A DNA stretch of 29,970 nt from Candidatus Colicola caccequi (GTDB taxonomy: Bacteria; Bacteroidota; Bacteroidia; Bacteroidales; Paludibacteraceae), in contig JAGHTR010000005.1 in NCBI GenBank assembly GCA_018065205.1, forward strand, positions 1 to 29,970, read 5' to 3'. Of this stretch, positions 6,775 to 15,156 are shown in pieces. The notes under the pieces are model-generated. The model did not search any database and was not told the origin of the DNA. It saw only the letters and a list, made by a program, of their open reading frames with translations. Position numbers and translations under genes: made by a program. Position 1 is the first letter of the stretch. Each line of letters opens with the position of its first letter.

Positions 6775-8427
6775 ATGGAATACAAGTATGAACCGATGTT
6801 TCAACTCGGTAAGGATGAAACAGAGTATTATCTGCTGACCAAAGACTACGTGTCGGTTAGCGAGTTTGAGGGTAAGCCTATTCTGAAAGTAGCCAAGGAG
6901 GGATTGACCGCCATGGCTCAGCAGGCGTTTCATGATGTTAGTTTTATGCTGCGTCGTTCTCATAATGAGCAAGTGGCTAAGATATTGCGTGATCCGGAGG
7001 CCAGCGCTAACGATAAGTATGTGGCCTTGACGTTCCTGCGTAATGCTGAAGTAGCAGCCAAGGGGCAATTACCCTTATGCCAAGATACGGGTACCGCTAT
7101 TGTGCATGGCGAGAAGGGCCAACAAGTATGGAGTGCTTCCGACCCGGAGATGAGTGATGAAGAGGCATTGGCAAAGGGAGTATATAACACGTACACCCAA
7201 TGTAACCTGCGTTACAGCCAGAATGCTCCGCTGAGTATGTATGAGGAAGTGAATACGAAGTGCAACCTGCCGGCTCAGATTGATTTGGAGGCTACGGAAG
7301 GTATGGAGTATCGTTTCTTATGCGTGACTAAGGGCGGAGGTAGTGCCAATAAGACCTATTTATATCAAGAGACTAAGGCGCGTATCCAAAATCCCGGAAC
7401 GCTGATTCCTTTCTTGGTAGAGAAGATGAAGTCGTTAGGTACGGCTGCTTGTCCTCCATACCATATCGCTATTGTGATAGGTGGCACGAGTGCCGAGAAG
7501 AACCTACTGACCGTTAAGTTAGCCTCTACGCATTATTACGACGGTCTTCCTACGACGGGTAATGCCAGCGGTCGTGCTTTCCGTGATGTTGAGTTGGAGC
7601 AGCAGTTGTTGCAAGAGGCTTATAAGATTGGTTTAGGTGCTCAGTTTGGCGGTAAGTATATGGCTCATGATGTCCGTGTAGTTCGTCTGCCTCGTCACGG
7701 CGCCAGTTGTCCAATCGGTTTGGGCGTCAGTTGCTCGGCCGACCGTAATATCAAGTGCAAAATCAATAAAGACGGTATATGGATTGAGAAGATGGATGCT
7801 AATCCGGGCGAGTTGATTCCTGCCGAATTGCGTCAAGCCGGCGAAGGTGAGGCTGTTCGTATTGATTTGAACCGCCCTATGAGTGATGTTTGCAAGGAAC
7901 TGTCGAAGTACAGTATCGGTACACGTTTGAGTCTGAATGGCACGATTATCGTGGCTCGAGACATAGCACATGCTAAGATTAAAGCGCGTCTGGATGCCGG
8001 TGAGGGTATGCCTGAATATATGAAAAACCATCCGGTTTATTATGCCGGTCCGGCTAAGACTCCGGCAGGTATGCCTTGCGGCTCGTTAGGTCCCACCACC
8101 GCCGGACGTATGGATCCGTACGTAGATGAGTTCCAAGAGCATGGCGGCGCAATGATTATGTTGGCTAAGGGTAACCGTTCGGTGGATGTGACCAATGCTT
8201 GCCATAAACACGGTGGGTTCTACTTGGGCTCTATTGGCGGTCCGGCAGCCATCTTGGCGCAAGAGAATATCAAGAGTATTGAATGCGTTGAATATCCGGA
8301 GTTGGGCATGGAAGCCGTTTGGAAAATCCAAGTGGAGAATTTCCCCGCCTTTATCTTAGTAGATGACAAAGGAAATGATTTCTTTACGCAACTCAAACCC
8401 TGTCAGAACTGCACGATTTTGAAGTAA
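6775..8427 (+). CDS. fumA: Class I (iron-sulfur) fumarate hydratase
   Basis: Interconverts fumarate and malate with an oxygen-sensitive [4Fe-4S] cluster. The 550 residues match the length of E. coli FumA/FumB (548). Motifs include LPLCQDTGTAIVHG with a probable cluster cysteine C102, the TKGGGSANKTYL segment, GVSCSADRNIKCKINKDGIW, and the C-terminal GPTTAGRMDPYVDEFQEHGGAMIMLAKGNR. The start at 6775 (MEYKYEPMFQLG) is chosen because the frame-open ATG at 6715 lies inside the promoter, upstream of the -7 box. It is the first gene of the plus-strand run, with 4 nt to the next gene. In an anaerobic Bacteroidota it would serve the reductive branch from oxaloacetate to succinate. Confidence is high. 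Confidence 0.95.
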   Translation: MEYKYEPMFQLGKDETEYYLLTKDYVSVSEFEGKPILKVAKEGLTAMAQQAFHDVSFMLRRSHNEQVAKILRDPEASANDKYVALTFLRNAEVAAKGQLPLCQDTGTAIVHGEKGQQVWSASDPEMSDEEALAKGVYNTYTQCNLRYSQNAPLSMYEEVNTKCNLPAQIDLEATEGMEYRFLCVTKGGGSANKTYLYQETKARIQNPGTLIPFLVEKMKSLGTAACPPYHIAIVIGGTSAEKNLLTVKLASTHYYDGLPTTGNASGRAFRDVELEQQLLQEAYKIGLGAQFGGKYMAHDVRVVRLPRHGASCPIGLGVSCSADRNIKCKINKDGIWIEKMDANPGELIPAELRQAGEGEAVRIDLNRPMSDVCKELSKYSIGTRLSLNGTIIVARDIAHAKIKARLDAGEGMPEYMKNHPVYYAGPAKTPAGMPCGSLGPTTAGRMDPYVDEFQEHGGAMIMLAKGNRSVDVTNACHKHGGFYLGSIGGPAAILAQENIKSIECVEYPELGMEAVWKIQVENFPAFILVDDKGNDFFTQLKPCQNCTILK

Positions 8428-8431
8428 TTGA

Positions 8432-9256
8432 ATGAAACAGACTTTTTGGCAACGAATACGTATTAGGCGTCGTATTGCTATCATTGATGAGCATACTCTG
8501 CGCGAATTGCATAGTTTTAGACTATCGGTATTAGGTATCACGACGGTGTTGGTGGCGATGTTCATCATCACGGTGGTGGTGCTGTCGCTATTGATTATCC
8601 ATACTAACTTACGTACGTTCCTTCCGGGCTATGACGAGAACTTGCGTCAGACGTTGATGGACGAGTCGATGCGTGTGGATTCGCTCAATAACGTGGTGGT
8701 GATGCAGCGTAAGTACTTGGATGTGATACGCGACATAACAGCCGGTGAGGTTAAATCGGATACCGTGCAATCCTTAGACTCGATGCAACTGATCTTCCAA
8801 GAGCAGTTAATGGCAGCCAAGTTTGAGGCAACGGAGGACTTTATGGATCAATACGAAAGTAAAGAGAAAGATAATCTGGCATTGTTTGATGTCCAAAACA
8901 CCGCACCTATACTGACTATTTTTGTTCCGGCGCACGGCGTTGTTGTGGAGCACTACAATCCTCGTCAAGGCCAAAATGGCGTTACGATACAGACTCGCGA
9001 CAAGGAGAATGTATGCGCTTGCTTAGCCGGAAACATTGTGATGATTAACAAGGAGTGGAATGATGTCTATACCGTTGTGATACAACATGCTAATTACACG
9101 AGTATTTATCGCAATATAAACATAGTGACTCGTTCGGTAGGCGACCAACTGAAGGCCGGTGCCACGATAGGAATAGTGAATAAAGAAGGCTCGTTGCAGT
9201 TTGAGTTGTGGAAAGAGGGAGTCAGTATCAATCCCGAAGAAGTGATTGCATTCTAA
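8432..9256 (+). CDS. LytM/M23-like membrane protein lacking zinc ligands
   Basis: A 274-residue protein with a basic cytoplasmic N-terminus, one membrane segment at about 33-57, a helical stalk at about 68-150 and a LytM/M23-type beta domain at about 163-268. In active M23 peptidases the domain holds H-x-G-x-D, a catalytic H in Y-x-H-L, and a final H-x-H before FE. Here these places read QNGVTI (181-186), YRNI (226-229) and SLQFELW (254-260), so none of the metal ligands or the catalytic histidine is kept. By analogy with E. coli EnvC and NlpD, an inactive LytM domain would bind and activate a peptidoglycan hydrolase rather than cut the wall itself; that role is inferred. It lies 4 nt after the fumarase gene and overlaps dxr by one base (TAATG). 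Confidence 0.8.
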   Translation: MKQTFWQRIRIRRRIAIIDEHTLRELHSFRLSVLGITTVLVAMFIITVVVLSLLIIHTNLRTFLPGYDENLRQTLMDESMRVDSLNNVVVMQRKYLDVIRDITAGEVKSDTVQSLDSMQLIFQEQLMAAKFEATEDFMDQYESKEKDNLALFDVQNTAPILTIFVPAHGVVVEHYNPRQGQNGVTIQTRDKENVCACLAGNIVMINKEWNDVYTVVIQHANYTSIYRNINIVTRSVGDQLKAGATIGIVNKEGSLQFELWKEGVSINPEEVIAF

Positions 9257-10404
9257 TGAGTAAGAAACAAATAGCAATATTAGGTAGCACAGGTTCGATA
9301 GGCACTCAGACATTGGATGTGGTTCGCCATAATCCGGACCGTTTTGAGGTGTATGCCATTGTGGCCAATCGAAGTATAGACCAACTGATTGCGCAAGCTA
9401 AGGAATTCCATCCGGAGGTGGTTTGTATAGCCGATGAGACGTTATATACTCCGCTTAAGGACGCTTTATCCAACATGCCTTGTAAGGTGTGGGCAGGAGC
9501 GCAAGCCATTGCAGAGATGGTGACGATGCCGTCAATCGATGTGGTGGTAGCTGCGATGGTAGGTTATGCCGGTCTTCGTCCTACGATGGAGGCTATCCGT
9601 GCCGGTAAGACCATTGCCTTAGCCAATAAGGAGACAATGGTGGTGGCAGGAGAGATTATCTGCGATTTGGCTCGTAAGCATCATGCGCCTATTCTGCCGG
9701 TAGATAGTGAACACTCAGCCATCTTCCAAAGTTTAGTAGGGGAGGATTGCAACGGAATAGAGAAAATACTGCTAACCGCCAGCGGCGGTCCCTTCCGCAC
9801 GTTTACGAGGGAACAAATGCAACATGTAACGGCGGCACAGGCCCTGAAACATCCTAATTGGGATATGGGAGCCAAGATCACGATTGATTCGGCCAGCATG
9901 ATGAATAAAGGGTTTGAGGTAATTGAGGCCAAATGGTTATTTGGCGTGGATTACAACCAAATCGAGGTGCTGGTGCATCCACAGAGTATTGTGCATTCGG
10001 CTGTTCAGTTTAAGGACGGAGCCATTAAGGCGCAGTTGGGAGCACCCGATATGCGGCTGCCAATTCAATATGCGTTGACGTTTCCGGAGCGCGTGACGAG
10101 TGATTTCCCCCGTGCTAACCTGCTGGATTTAGGTGGGTTGACTTTTGAAAAACCGGATCAGGACCGCTTCCCTAATCTGCGATTAGCGTATGAGGCTATT
10201 GCACGAGGTGGCAACATGCCATGCGTGCTGAATGCCGCTAATGAAGTGGTTAATTTGGCGTTTAGACAAGGTACATGTGGTTTCTTGGAGATGTCCGACC
10301 GCATAGCTCAAACGATGAGCCAAGTCACGTATATCGCTAAACCCACATACGAAGATTATGTAGCAACGGATCGCGAAGCGAGGAGAATAGCGGAGAGTGT
10401 GTGA
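9256..10404 (+). CDS. dxr: 1-deoxy-D-xylulose 5-phosphate reductoisomerase
   Basis: Second enzyme of the MEP isoprenoid pathway: rearranges and reduces 1-deoxyxylulose 5-phosphate to 2-C-methylerythritol 4-phosphate with NADPH. The 382 residues are typical. The N-terminal Rossmann motif GSTGSIG is at 10-16, ANKE at 123-126, and the metal-binding DSEHSAIFQ at 150-158 (D150, E152). SGGPF at 176-180 and HPNWDMGAKITIDSASMMNKG follow. The start overlaps the previous stop as TAATG. The frame-open ATG 48 bases upstream is rejected because it lies inside the LytM-like gene and the protein proper begins MSKKQIAILGSTG. A dxr-rseP order is shared with many bacteria. Target of fosmidomycin in general. 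Confidence 0.97.
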   Translation: MSKKQIAILGSTGSIGTQTLDVVRHNPDRFEVYAIVANRSIDQLIAQAKEFHPEVVCIADETLYTPLKDALSNMPCKVWAGAQAIAEMVTMPSIDVVVAAMVGYAGLRPTMEAIRAGKTIALANKETMVVAGEIICDLARKHHAPILPVDSEHSAIFQSLVGEDCNGIEKILLTASGGPFRTFTREQMQHVTAAQALKHPNWDMGAKITIDSASMMNKGFEVIEAKWLFGVDYNQIEVLVHPQSIVHSAVQFKDGAIKAQLGAPDMRLPIQYALTFPERVTSDFPRANLLDLGGLTFEKPDQDRFPNLRLAYEAIARGGNMPCVLNAANEVVNLAFRQGTCGFLEMSDRIAQTMSQVTYIAKPTYEDYVATDREARRIAESV

Positions 10405-10408
10405 AAGT

Positions 10409-10450
10409 GAATAGTGAAGAATGAATAATGAAGAATGAATAGTGAATTAT
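10409..10450 (+). repeat. Three tandem 14-bp units in the dxr-rseP gap
   Basis: GAATAGTGAAGAAT (10409-10422), GAATAATGAAGAAT (10423-10436) and GAATAGTGAATTAT (10437-10450) follow head to tail. The third unit runs into the rseP start codon at 10449. They make up nearly the whole 44-nt gap. Copy-number slippage could change the spacing between the two genes. Confidence 0.8.
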
Positions 10451-11900
10451 GATACAAGCATTACAATTAATATTAGCACTGAGTTTCTTGGTGGTTATCC
10501 ATGAATTTGGACACTTCCTCTTTGCCCGATTGTTTGGCGTGAGAGTGGAGAAGTTCTATATGTTTTTTGACTATAAGATTTCGCTAGTCAAGGCCAAGAA
10601 ATACGAAGGAAAATGGCATTTCCGTTTCTTTTCACCTACGACGGATGAGAAAGACCCTGACGAGGAATGGAATAAATACCCGGATAATACCGAGTGGGGT
10701 ATAGGTTGGATTCCCTTTGGTGGTTATTGCGCCATCTCGGGTATGGTAGATGAAACGCATGATGCAGAGCAGATTGCTAAGACCGAACCTCAACCTTGGG
10801 AGTTCCGCAGTAAGAACGTATGGCAACGTTTTTGCATCATCATTGGTGGTATAACCGTGAATTTTATTGCAGCGCTGATTATCTTCGGTCAGTTATTATT
10901 CGTTTGGGGGGAGGACTCGCTGCCATTACGCAATGTAGATAGCGGTTTGTATTATTCGGAAATCTTGGAGCAAGAAGGATTTCAACAGCACGACCGAATC
11001 CTGACTATTGACGGAGAAGAACCATCTGATTTATATTGTATTGTTCAAAGTTTGATACTGGAAGGCAAGCGCGAAGTAACCGTGTTACGAGGTGTGGATA
11101 CTATTCGTTTAATTATGTCGGAGGATTTAGGAGTGCGCTATCTGGCAATACAAAATGAGTTTGATCGTGTAGAACGGCTTAAAGCACATAAGGACGATAC
11201 GTATCAAAAGAGTCATTATACGTTGATTAGTGAGTATGTTCCTTTTATAGTAGACTCGGCTTTGGTAGGCGATATAGCAGCCGAGGCAGGAATCGTTAAG
11301 GGTGACACGATTGTGGCTATAGCGGGAGTGGCTACTCCAAGTGCTCCTATGGTGGAAAACGAGATGCGTAAACATCCTTGTGAGCGAATCAATGTAACGG
11401 TAGGTCGGGATAGCGGCCGGGTAGAGGTGCCTATGTTCATAGGTGATCAATGCCGTATGGGCGTAGTTAGAATGAATAAGTTCCATTTCTTTGAAACCGA
11501 GCATACGAGTTATACGTTCTGGCAGTCTATCCCTGCCGGTATACGCTATGGTTGGGATACATTAACGATGTACGTGAAGCAGTTCAGACTCGTCTTCACC
11601 AAAGAAGGAGCCGAGTCGTTAGGCGGTTTTGGCGCGATAGGGTCCATGTTCCCAAAACAATGGAGTTGGTACGGCTTCTGGTCCATTACGGCCTTCCTAA
11701 GTCTGGTGCTGGCCTTCATGAACTTCCTGCCAATCCCAGCCTTAGACGGCGGATATATACTCTTCCTTATTTTTGAGATGATAACAGGTATTAAACCGAG
11801 TGATAAATTCTTAGAAAAAGCCAATATGGTAGGTATGTTTTTGCTGCTCATATTGCTTATCTATGTGAATGGTAACGATATATTTAAAGCATTTTTCTGA
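10449..11900 (+). CDS. rseP: RseP-type site-2 zinc protease
   Basis: Intramembrane metalloprotease that cuts transmembrane segments, typically of anti-sigma factors and leftover signal peptides. The 483 residues begin with a membrane helix that contains the zinc motif HEFGH at 18-22 (E19 catalytic). A segment of about 50 polar residues follows (DEKDPDEEW), then GWIPFGGY. Another membrane segment (about 125-150), one or two PDZ-like periplasmic segments (about 165-350), and the third zinc ligand D433 in NFLPIPALDGG come next. A final helix at about 460-480 completes the fold. It is slightly longer than E. coli RseP (450). It lies 44 nt after dxr, separated by tandem repeats, and one base before the acetyltransferase gene. 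No anti-sigma substrate is encoded nearby. Confidence 0.93.
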   Translation: MIQALQLILALSFLVVIHEFGHFLFARLFGVRVEKFYMFFDYKISLVKAKKYEGKWHFRFFSPTTDEKDPDEEWNKYPDNTEWGIGWIPFGGYCAISGMVDETHDAEQIAKTEPQPWEFRSKNVWQRFCIIIGGITVNFIAALIIFGQLLFVWGEDSLPLRNVDSGLYYSEILEQEGFQQHDRILTIDGEEPSDLYCIVQSLILEGKREVTVLRGVDTIRLIMSEDLGVRYLAIQNEFDRVERLKAHKDDTYQKSHYTLISEYVPFIVDSALVGDIAAEAGIVKGDTIVAIAGVATPSAPMVENEMRKHPCERINVTVGRDSGRVEVPMFIGDQCRMGVVRMNKFHFFETEHTSYTFWQSIPAGIRYGWDTLTMYVKQFRLVFTKEGAESLGGFGAIGSMFPKQWSWYGFWSITAFLSLVLAFMNFLPIPALDGGYILFLIFEMITGIKPSDKFLEKANMVGMFLLLILLIYVNGNDIFKAFF

Positions 11901-11901
11901 T

Positions 11902-12471
11902 ATGGATTACTTCGTACATGAATCGTCTTATGTAGATGCTAACTGTCAAATAGGCAAAGGCACTAAGATCTGGCATTTCTCTCATATCATGTCGGATTGT
12001 GTGATAGGAGAAGACTGCAATATCGGTCAGAATGTAGTTATATCTCCGAACGTGGTGTTAGGTCGTAACTGCAAAATCCAGAACAACGTGAGCGTCTATA
12101 CCGGCGTACGTTGTGAAGATGATGTATTTTTGGGGCCGAGTATGGTGTTTACCAACGTCATTAATCCTCGTTCGGCTGTTTCTCGTAAGGATGAGTACCG
12201 CGATACCATCATTCATCAAGGAGCTTCGGTAGGTGCCAATGCGACTATTGTTTGTGGTCACAACTTAGGTCAGTATTGCCTGATTGGCGCCGGTTCGGTG
12301 GTTACAAAGGATGTGCCGGACTTTGCGTTAATGGTAGGTAATCCTGCCCGCCGTATAGGTTGGGTAAGTCGTCATGGCGAAAAACTGCAATTTGATGAGA
12401 AAGGCTTTGCAACATGCCCGGCAACGGGAGAAAAATATCAATTGTTAAACGACAAAGTTCAATTATTATGA
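11902..12471 (+). CDS. wbpD: WbpD-like UDP-sugar N-acetyltransferase, left-handed beta-helix
   Basis: A 189-residue hexapeptide-repeat acetyltransferase. The repeats (IGKGTKIWHFSHIMSDCVIGEDC, then VVLGRNCKIQNNVSVYTGVRCEDDVFLGPSMVFTN in shorter pieces) form the left-handed beta-helix over about residues 10-150. The features NPRSA.SRKDEYRDT, GANATIVCG, LMVGNPARRIGW and the C-terminal ATCPATGEKY closely follow Pseudomonas aeruginosa WbpD (about 191 residues). WbpD acetylates the 3-amino group of UDP-GlcNAc(3NH2)A with acetyl-CoA for O-antigen sugars. The start at 11902 is one base after the rseP stop; the earlier ATG at 11869 lies inside rseP. No other sugar-nucleotide or glycosyltransferase gene is near, so its pathway partners must be elsewhere. 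The exact sugar substrate is inferred. Confidence 0.85.
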   Translation: MDYFVHESSYVDANCQIGKGTKIWHFSHIMSDCVIGEDCNIGQNVVISPNVVLGRNCKIQNNVSVYTGVRCEDDVFLGPSMVFTNVINPRSAVSRKDEYRDTIIHQGASVGANATIVCGHNLGQYCLIGAGSVVTKDVPDFALMVGNPARRIGWVSRHGEKLQFDEKGFATCPATGEKYQLLNDKVQLL

Positions 12472-12980
12472 TTCAACGACGCCAAACCTTATACCTATTG
12501 ACCATTGTGGTGTTAGGTATAGTCTTGTTCTTTTGCTCCGTTATTCAGTTTACTACTACTGAGTCCTCCGGAGTACAACGTATGTTCTTCTTGGATGCAT
12601 TAGGAGTGGAAGAAGTGACGCCGGATATGGACTATGTAGCCATGGAACCTATTGCGTTTAAGGGCGTATGGGGACTGACCTTAACAACGGCTTTGATTCC
12701 GTTATTGGCCTTGATAGATATTTTCTTGTATAAGAAACGTCTGTTGCAAGCTCGACTGAATATCTTTCTTGCGCTCTTGTGTATAGGCTATTACGGTATT
12801 CTGTTGATGTACGCTTGGTTTATGCGGGCATCTATACGAATGACGCATTATTTGGAGTTAGATTGGAATATCTGCTTCGGCGCTTGTGTACCATTAGTAT
12901 GTTTGGTGCTCACGATAGGTGCTACCAGGTTGATTTTAAAGGATGAAGCATTGGTTCGTGCTGCGGATCGTATTCGTTAA
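12468..12980 (+). CDS. DUF4293-family four-helix membrane protein
   Basis: A 170-residue integral membrane protein of the Bacteroidota-specific DUF4293 type. Four hydrophobic helices lie at about 8-27, 67-88, 97-118 and 133-155. The cytoplasmic tail ends KDEALVRAADRIR, the family's recognisable C-terminal signature. The start at 12468 overlaps the previous stop as ATGA, and its own stop overlaps the rlmN start as TAATG, so it is tightly coupled to both neighbours. A frame-open ATG at 12414 lies inside the acetyltransferase gene and is rejected. The family has no assigned function that I know of; its position next to rlmN may only reflect operon packing. Confidence 0.8.
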   Translation: MIQRRQTLYLLTIVVLGIVLFFCSVIQFTTTESSGVQRMFFLDALGVEEVTPDMDYVAMEPIAFKGVWGLTLTTALIPLLALIDIFLYKKRLLQARLNIFLALLCIGYYGILLMYAWFMRASIRMTHYLELDWNICFGACVPLVCLVLTIGATRLILKDEALVRAADRIR

Positions 12981-13990
12981 TGGAGGTCTTATTGGGTAAA
13001 ACATTATCGGAGTTGCAAGATATCGCGACGGAATGCGGGTTGCAGCGTTTTGCCGGCAAACAGTTGGCGGAATGGTTGTACCGCGCTCGTGTAGTAAGCA
13101 TCGACGAGATGACCAATATATCCTTAAAGGGTAGAGAAACATTAAAAGCACGCTATGAAGTAGGTCGCCATGAGCAGGTAGCGCAAGCCGAATCGCAGGA
13201 TGGTACTAAGAAATACTTATTTCCGGTAGGAACACAGTTCGTAGAAAGTGTGTTTATTCCGGATGAAGATAGGGCTACTATATGTGTATCCACACAAGCC
13301 GGATGCAAGATGGGCTGTAAGTTCTGTATGACCGGTACATTAGGCTTTCACGGCCATTTAACGGCTGCCGATATCCTGAATCAGGTGCTATCTATCCCGG
13401 AAAGCGACCGATTGACCAATATCGTGTTAATGGGAGAAGGTGAACCAATGGATAACCTGAATGAGGTGCTGCGGTTCTTGACTATTATGACGGCGGACTA
13501 TGGATTAATGTGGTCGCCCAAACGGATAACGGTTAGTTCGGTAGGTTTATTGCCGGGACTTAAGCGTTATTTAGAGGAAAGCAGTTGCCATTTAGCCATC
13601 TCGCTGCATAACCCCTTCCATGTAGAGCGTGAGCAGATTATGCCGGTGGAGAAGGCCTTTGCGTTGCAAGAAGTAATCAAATTGATTAAACAATATGATT
13701 TTAGCCATCAACGTCGCGTCTCGTTTGAGTATATCTGTTGGGGCGGCGTTAATGATACGCCTAAGCATGCGAATGAGTTAGTGAGATTGCTCAAAGGTTT
13801 GGAATGTCGCGTTAATCTAATCCGTTACCATGACGGCGGACAAGCCGATTTTCCTGCCTCTAATGAGGCCAATATGGAGTGGATGCGAGATTATCTGACT
13901 CAGAAGGGAATTACAACTACGATACGTCGGTCAAGAGGGGAGGATATATTAGCTGCCTGTGGCATGCTGGTGAATGCGTTGAAAGATTAG
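12980..13990 (+). CDS. rlmN: 23S rRNA A2503 / tRNA A37 C2-methyltransferase
   Basis: Radical-SAM enzyme that methylates C2 of adenine 2503 in 23S rRNA and A37 of some tRNAs. The 336 residues are near the usual length. The cluster motif CKMGCKFC gives cysteines C109, C113 and C116, in the C-x3-C-x2-C spacing. GEGEPMDN follows, and the C-terminal RGEDILAACGML supplies C327, the position of the methyl-carrying cysteine in the family. The N-terminal accessory domain (residues 1-90) is present. The start is part of TAATG, overlapping the DUF4293 gene by one base. The gene ends 38 nt before argD, in a gap with short CCAATA repeats. Confidence is very high; Cfr-type C8 activity is unlikely given the housekeeping context. 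Confidence 0.96.
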   Translation: MEVLLGKTLSELQDIATECGLQRFAGKQLAEWLYRARVVSIDEMTNISLKGRETLKARYEVGRHEQVAQAESQDGTKKYLFPVGTQFVESVFIPDEDRATICVSTQAGCKMGCKFCMTGTLGFHGHLTAADILNQVLSIPESDRLTNIVLMGEGEPMDNLNEVLRFLTIMTADYGLMWSPKRITVSSVGLLPGLKRYLEESSCHLAISLHNPFHVEREQIMPVEKAFALQEVIKLIKQYDFSHQRRVSFEYICWGGVNDTPKHANELVRLLKGLECRVNLIRYHDGGQADFPASNEANMEWMRDYLTQKGITTTIRRSRGEDILAACGMLVNALKD

Positions 13991-14028
13991 AGATAATAAT
14001 ACCAATACCAATACAAAAATACACAATT

Positions 14029-15150
14029 ATGGATTTATTCAATGTTTACAGCTTATTTAACGTTACTCCCGTTTCGGCGCATGATTGCACCATCGTGGAT
14101 AACAAAGGTCATGAATACTTAGATATGTATGCAGGGCATGCCGTGGTTAATATTGGTCATAATCACCCTAAGTACGTATCAGCCATTACAGAGCAGGCTA
14201 AACAACTCACTTTCTGCGGAACATCCATGGAGAACCCATTGCAGAAGAAATTTGCAGAGCGTTTAGGCAAGATGTCCGGCTATCCTGATTATTCGTTATT
14301 CCTCTGCAATACAGGTGCAGAAAGCATTGAGAATGCCCTTAAGATGGCATCTTTCCATACCGGACGTCAGCGTGTGATAGCCTTTAAACGCAGTTATCAC
14401 GGACGTACATCCGGTGCTGCTGCAGTAACGGATAATCCATCTATTCAGTCGTTGTACAACAGGGTGCATAAAGTGATTTTCGTGGATTTGAACGATATAG
14501 CTACTTTGACGAGAGAGTTAGAGACTCAAAAAGTAGCGGCTGTTATCATTGAAGGTATTCAAGGTACGGGTGGCGTGCATACTCCATCCAAAGAATTCAT
14601 GCAGCAAATGGAAGATTTATGCCATAAGACGGGTACTGTTCTTATTTTAGATGAGGTACAGAGCGGTTACGGTCGTACGGGTAAGTTCTTTGCGCATCAA
14701 TGGGCAGGTATTAAGCCGGATCTTATTTGTATTGGTAAACCGATGGCTAATGGCCTTCCTTGTGGTGGTGTGATGATTGCTCCGCAGTTTGAAGCTGTCC
14801 GCGGACGTTATGGCACTACCTTTGGTGGTAACCATCTGACAATGGCTGCTGCTAATAGTGTATTAGATGTATTGGAAGAAGATAAACTGATGGCTAATGC
14901 TTTAGCAATGGGTGAGTTCCTCAAAGAGCATATCCCTGCCTCTTCTCGTATTAAGGATGTACGGGGCAAGGGCCTGATGATTGGTATAGAGTTCCGTGAA
15001 CCAGTTGCTCCTATTCGTCAGAAATTGCTGACGGAGAAACATGTGATTACGGGTTCAGCCGGAATGAATGTAATACGCCTGTTACCGCCATTATGCATTA
15101 CACAACAAGAATGCTATGCATTTATTAATGCACTTAAAGCCGTGCTATAA
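14029..15150 (+). CDS. argD: Acetylornithine aminotransferase family, PLP class III
   Basis: A 373-residue class III aminotransferase predicted to convert N-acetylglutamate semialdehyde to N-acetylornithine in arginine synthesis, with glutamate as amino donor. It starts MDLFNVYSLFNVTPV, much like other Bacteroidales ArgD proteins. It has CNTGAESIENALK (93-105), YHGRTSG (123-129), the PLP-binding ILDEVQSGYGRTGKF with D209, and the Schiff-base lysine K237 in GKPMANGLPCGG. TTFGGNHL and the C-terminal RLLPPLCIT complete the pattern. The ATG at 14029 is chosen because the longer open frame runs back into rlmN. No other arginine genes are nearby, so a related activity (succinylornithine or another omega-amino substrate) cannot be excluded. 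The gene ends only 6 nt from the stop of the convergent DUF2520 gene. Confidence 0.85.
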   Translation: MDLFNVYSLFNVTPVSAHDCTIVDNKGHEYLDMYAGHAVVNIGHNHPKYVSAITEQAKQLTFCGTSMENPLQKKFAERLGKMSGYPDYSLFLCNTGAESIENALKMASFHTGRQRVIAFKRSYHGRTSGAAAVTDNPSIQSLYNRVHKVIFVDLNDIATLTRELETQKVAAVIIEGIQGTGGVHTPSKEFMQQMEDLCHKTGTVLILDEVQSGYGRTGKFFAHQWAGIKPDLICIGKPMANGLPCGGVMIAPQFEAVRGRYGTTFGGNHLTMAAANSVLDVLEEDKLMANALAMGEFLKEHIPASSRIKDVRGKGLMIGIEFREPVAPIRQKLLTEKHVITGSAGMNVIRLLPPLCITQQECYAFINALKAVL

Positions 15151-15156
15151 AGGAGA

